64,000 nt of DNA from Trichobilharzia szidati (lineage: Eukaryota > Platyhelminthes > Trematoda > Strigeidida > Schistosomatidae): the NCBI GenBank assembly GCA_944472155.2, contig OX235279.1, forward strand, positions 144,854,199 to 144,918,198, in the 5' to 3' direction. A program made the translations under genes and the position numbers. Below, piece after piece: positions 61,792 to 64,000 of the stretch. The notes under the pieces are model-generated. The model worked only from the letters and a program-made list of their open reading frames with translations. It had not been told where the DNA came from and did not search any database. The first letter of the stretch is position 1. Each line of letters starts with the position of its first letter.

Positions 61792-63687
61792 GTAAGTTAT
61801 CCTTACAATTTATCTAGATTATTATATTATTATGTTAACTGCGTTATGTATGCTAGATTTCTCAAATGGTTAAATGTCACCGGTTCTGATGAGTCTCTGA
61901 TTTAGACGAAATAATTTTCCGTTACAAGTTTTGCCAATCCCATCTTAAGTGTATGTAGATTTTAGCAGATGATTTGTTTTTCGCTTATCAGTAAGATCAA
62001 AAGATATGGTAATTATGTCCCTATTAGAACTTTTTGGTAAGGAAACATACTTAGCTCCTGTTGCATACTAATTAGAGCTTCTGAAGCTCATAAATCCGTC
62101 GATAACTGAAATGTCAGTCACTATATACTATTATTTCCTTGAGTTCGAATGGAACATAGGACTTCAACAGCGCGTCTCCACTTTGTCCTATTCTCTGTTA
62201 TCTCCTTCAGCTGGCCCCACGATTCCTTTAGTCTCTCGTCTCCCCCTCGTAGTACCTCCTCCATGTCACACTGGGACGTCCCACTGGTCGTCTCTCTCTC
62301 GGATTTCATTAGAGGGCCTGACGCGCAGTGTCATTGGATGGTGTCTTCAGTGTGTGAACAGTCCATCTCCACTTTTCTTGGGAATATTCGTTGAGCAGTA
62401 GGTTTTTGGTTGGTTTGTCCTTTTATCTGTAAAAAAAACTATGGAGTTTCGAACAGTTTTCCTTTTGTTGTATAGAATTTCACGAAGTTTAACGGGCAAT
62501 GGATATGATTTGCATCTCTCTGTTGTCTCTGTCTTGACTCACAATGGTGAGTGACGGAAAATCCGTTCGATGCGTAGCTCCATCACTTTCTGTGTTCTTA
62601 TACCCTCTGACATTACGATTAGACTCAGTACACTTAAAATTTTCTTTATTTCCGTTAGGTGACGTGTTTATTAATTTATCATGGTGATTCCAAATTGATT
62701 TCATCCTACATTATGGTTCTTTTACCCTCAGTTCCAGGTGATCAGTGTTTTACTATTTAACGAATTTTTATTGCGTTAAAGTCGGAATACTGAAACATTT
62801 AACCTATCACTAATATTATTCTTTAGAGTATACTTTTCAATGAGTAGTTTATACTTTAACGCTAGTTTGCACTACTCCACAACGGTCTGTTAGATTTTTG
62901 GCTTTCAACTGATAATGCTCTCCCGTATGACAACTGAAGCTGCTTAATCAAGTCACCATAACTGACTGAATGTATAATTCTGTAGGCATTTCTAATTGTT
63001 CAAATAAACAGGCTTAATTTGTCGTCACTCAAATAAGATCAAATTATATATTTATTCAAATTTCAATTGTTATTTCTCTCTATCTTTTACAGGCCTCATT
63101 TCAACACCAAATAATCTGTGCCAACTTATAAGTCTTTACGAGAATTTTCACCAATTGTCAAACATTCCCAACTGTTCACTGACTAATTTGAAATTCCCAA
63201 GTCCAAAGACAAACATTCAGTTAAATAGCGACAGTGGTTATAAAAGTTTTGAAATTACTAAGAAAGAGCATACATCTAAATTGAAATTTTCAATTGACTC
63301 TATTCTATCAGAATCAACGCCATCATCAGCATCATTATCATCAACATCATCTCCAGCAATGTTGCTGAAATGTTTTGATCCTGGCAGTATATTACAAAAC
63401 AATGAAAATGTCTTTCCATTCCCTGTAACCACGAACACTACACCTGTAGGTCGTCATTACCATCACCATAATCAATTACAACAACAACAACAACATTCTC
63501 CGTATAACGTCCAGATAAAAACTGAGAATGACTATTTGTCAAATTGTGAACAATCATTTCCGATTGATTTGTCTGTTTTCAATTGTAAACGACAAGTGAA
63601 TAGACCAGCGAGGAATGTTACAAAAACAGGTGAACAGTATAACTGTCGATACTGTGGAAAGATGTATTCAGTGAAGTCGTCTATAAG
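61728..63687 (+). CDS. 5' part of a C2H2 zinc-finger repressor gene (spliced, runs off the window)
   Basis: Exon 1 (61728-61791) joins exon 2 (63093-63687) in phase 1 through G|GTAAGT and TCTTTTACAG. The frame is open throughout, giving 219 residues so far. Residues 87-93 are FSIDSIL, an eh1-type Groucho-binding motif. A VQIKTEND segment fits the sumoylation consensus. Residues 178-182 are PIDLS, a CtBP-binding motif. From about residue 204, YNCRYCGKMYSVKSSIR is the first half of a C2H2 finger (Cys206, Cys209), whose histidines must lie on the next exon. Ser-rich, His and Gln runs fill the linkers. This predicts a nuclear DNA-binding repressor. The order CtBP motif then CxYCGK finger resembles EVI1/PRDM-type proteins, but no PR domain is visible and the subfamily is uncertain. 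Confidence 0.8.
62125..62425 (-). mobile_element. RTE-like LINE 3' fragment in the zinc-finger gene intron
   Basis: The plus strand has TTCCTTGAGTTCGAATGGAA then CATAGGACTTCAACAGCGCG (reversed tail) and reversed C-terminal sequence ending near CATCTCCACTTTTCTTGGGA. It is antisense to the host gene. Confidence 0.7.
63093..63687 (+). CDS. Zinc-finger gene exon 2
   Basis: The exon starts GC|CTC after TTTTACAG and ends AAG before GTAACA (63688), leaving a split Arg codon in phase 2. The donor falls inside the finger, between the cysteine pair and the histidines. It encodes eh1, the sumoylation-like site, PIDLS and the finger start. Confidence 0.8.
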
Positions 63688-63861
63688 GTAACAGATTGCA
63701 TAACTGATAAGTATTTGTTGATTGATCTTGGATTTTATGAAATTAATTTTTTGGCAGTGTTTCTGATTGTACTAAAGAATCACTCTGAGGAAACAAGGGT
63801 GGTGAGAAGAAATGCCTTAATGAGACTGAGGATAAATTATAATAGGGACAGCTTAGTAACA

Positions 63862-63882
63862 TATATATATATATATATATAC
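63862..63882. repeat. AT microsatellite
   Basis: A run of about ten AT units directly precedes the SINE at the window end. Confidence 0.9.
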
Positions 63883-63885
63883 TAT

Positions 63886-64000
63886 TCGCAGTAGAACATG
63901 GCGCTTCAGGCTTGAGCGCTAAACGTTTCTGTAGCAGCCTTATTATTTTTTAAGAGGTGGAGTTTCTAGTCTCACGCCCAATGTTCCCTCTTCACCGGGC
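63886..64000 (-). mobile_element. tRNA-derived SINE, type 1, cut by window end
   Basis: The plus strand reads GCAGTAGAACATGGCGCTTC then AGGTGGAGTTTCTAGTCTCA and CGCCCAATGTTCCCTCTTCA. It lies in intron 2 of the zinc-finger gene. Confidence 0.8.

Noticed and set aside
63238..63438. Minus-strand Asp-rich ORF as another acidic family member
   Set aside because: It is antisense of Ser-rich coding sequence in the zinc-finger exon and lacks an acceptor in the family phase.

Overview
This window looks like AT-rich genomic DNA of a blood fluke (Schistosoma or a close relative). It carries degenerate RTE-type (SR2-like) and CR1-type LINEs, Penelope-like elements with GIY-YIG remnants, two families of tRNA-derived SINEs, and hammerhead-ribozyme elements of the Sm-alpha kind. 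The species is inferred from this repeat set, not proven. Most of the 64 kb is repeat debris, and host coding sequence is split into short exons with long introns, so plain ORF length misleads here.

The most interesting content is a cluster of three small genes, called A, B and C here, that seem to be undescribed paralogues of one secreted acidic protein family. Gene A (minus strand, about 7.83 to 4.55 kb) and gene B (plus strand, about 12.18 to 23.33 kb) are divergent. Gene C (minus strand, about 38.66 to 33.90 kb) faces gene B. Each has a TATA box 60-110 bp before the start codon, a first coding exon that encodes only a signal peptide and ends in phase 1, and an Asp/Tyr/Glu-rich exon that starts with AT in the matching phase. 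In each a stop codon is followed within 50 bp by a GTAAGT splice donor. Direct splicing gives in-frame precursors of 130, 126 and 74 residues. Genes B and C also have a plausible small 3' exon with a poly(A) signal. The design recalls schistosome micro-exon genes and other secreted gland or eggshell proteins, but no function can be assigned.

The introns are full of insertions. Intron 1 of gene B holds Penelope-like copies, a LINE fragment with a nested SINE, and an RTE element with a 15-bp target duplication and an inverted 5' end. That last element sits 24 bp from the acceptor of the acidic exon. Between genes A and B lies a 313-bp-arm palindrome centred on a hammerhead-like motif. From 23.3 to 33.9 kb and from 38.7 to 61.7 kb I see mainly RTE fragments, Penelope-like palindromes, SINEs and hammerhead elements, with one possible orphan signal-peptide exon near 44.2 kb.

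At the right end (61.73 kb to beyond 64 kb) is the 5' part of a C2H2 zinc-finger gene on the plus strand. Two exons join in phase. The predicted protein has an eh1-like Groucho motif, a sumoylation-like site, a PIDLS CtBP motif and the first half of a zinc finger, which suggests a transcriptional repressor. The gene continues beyond the window.
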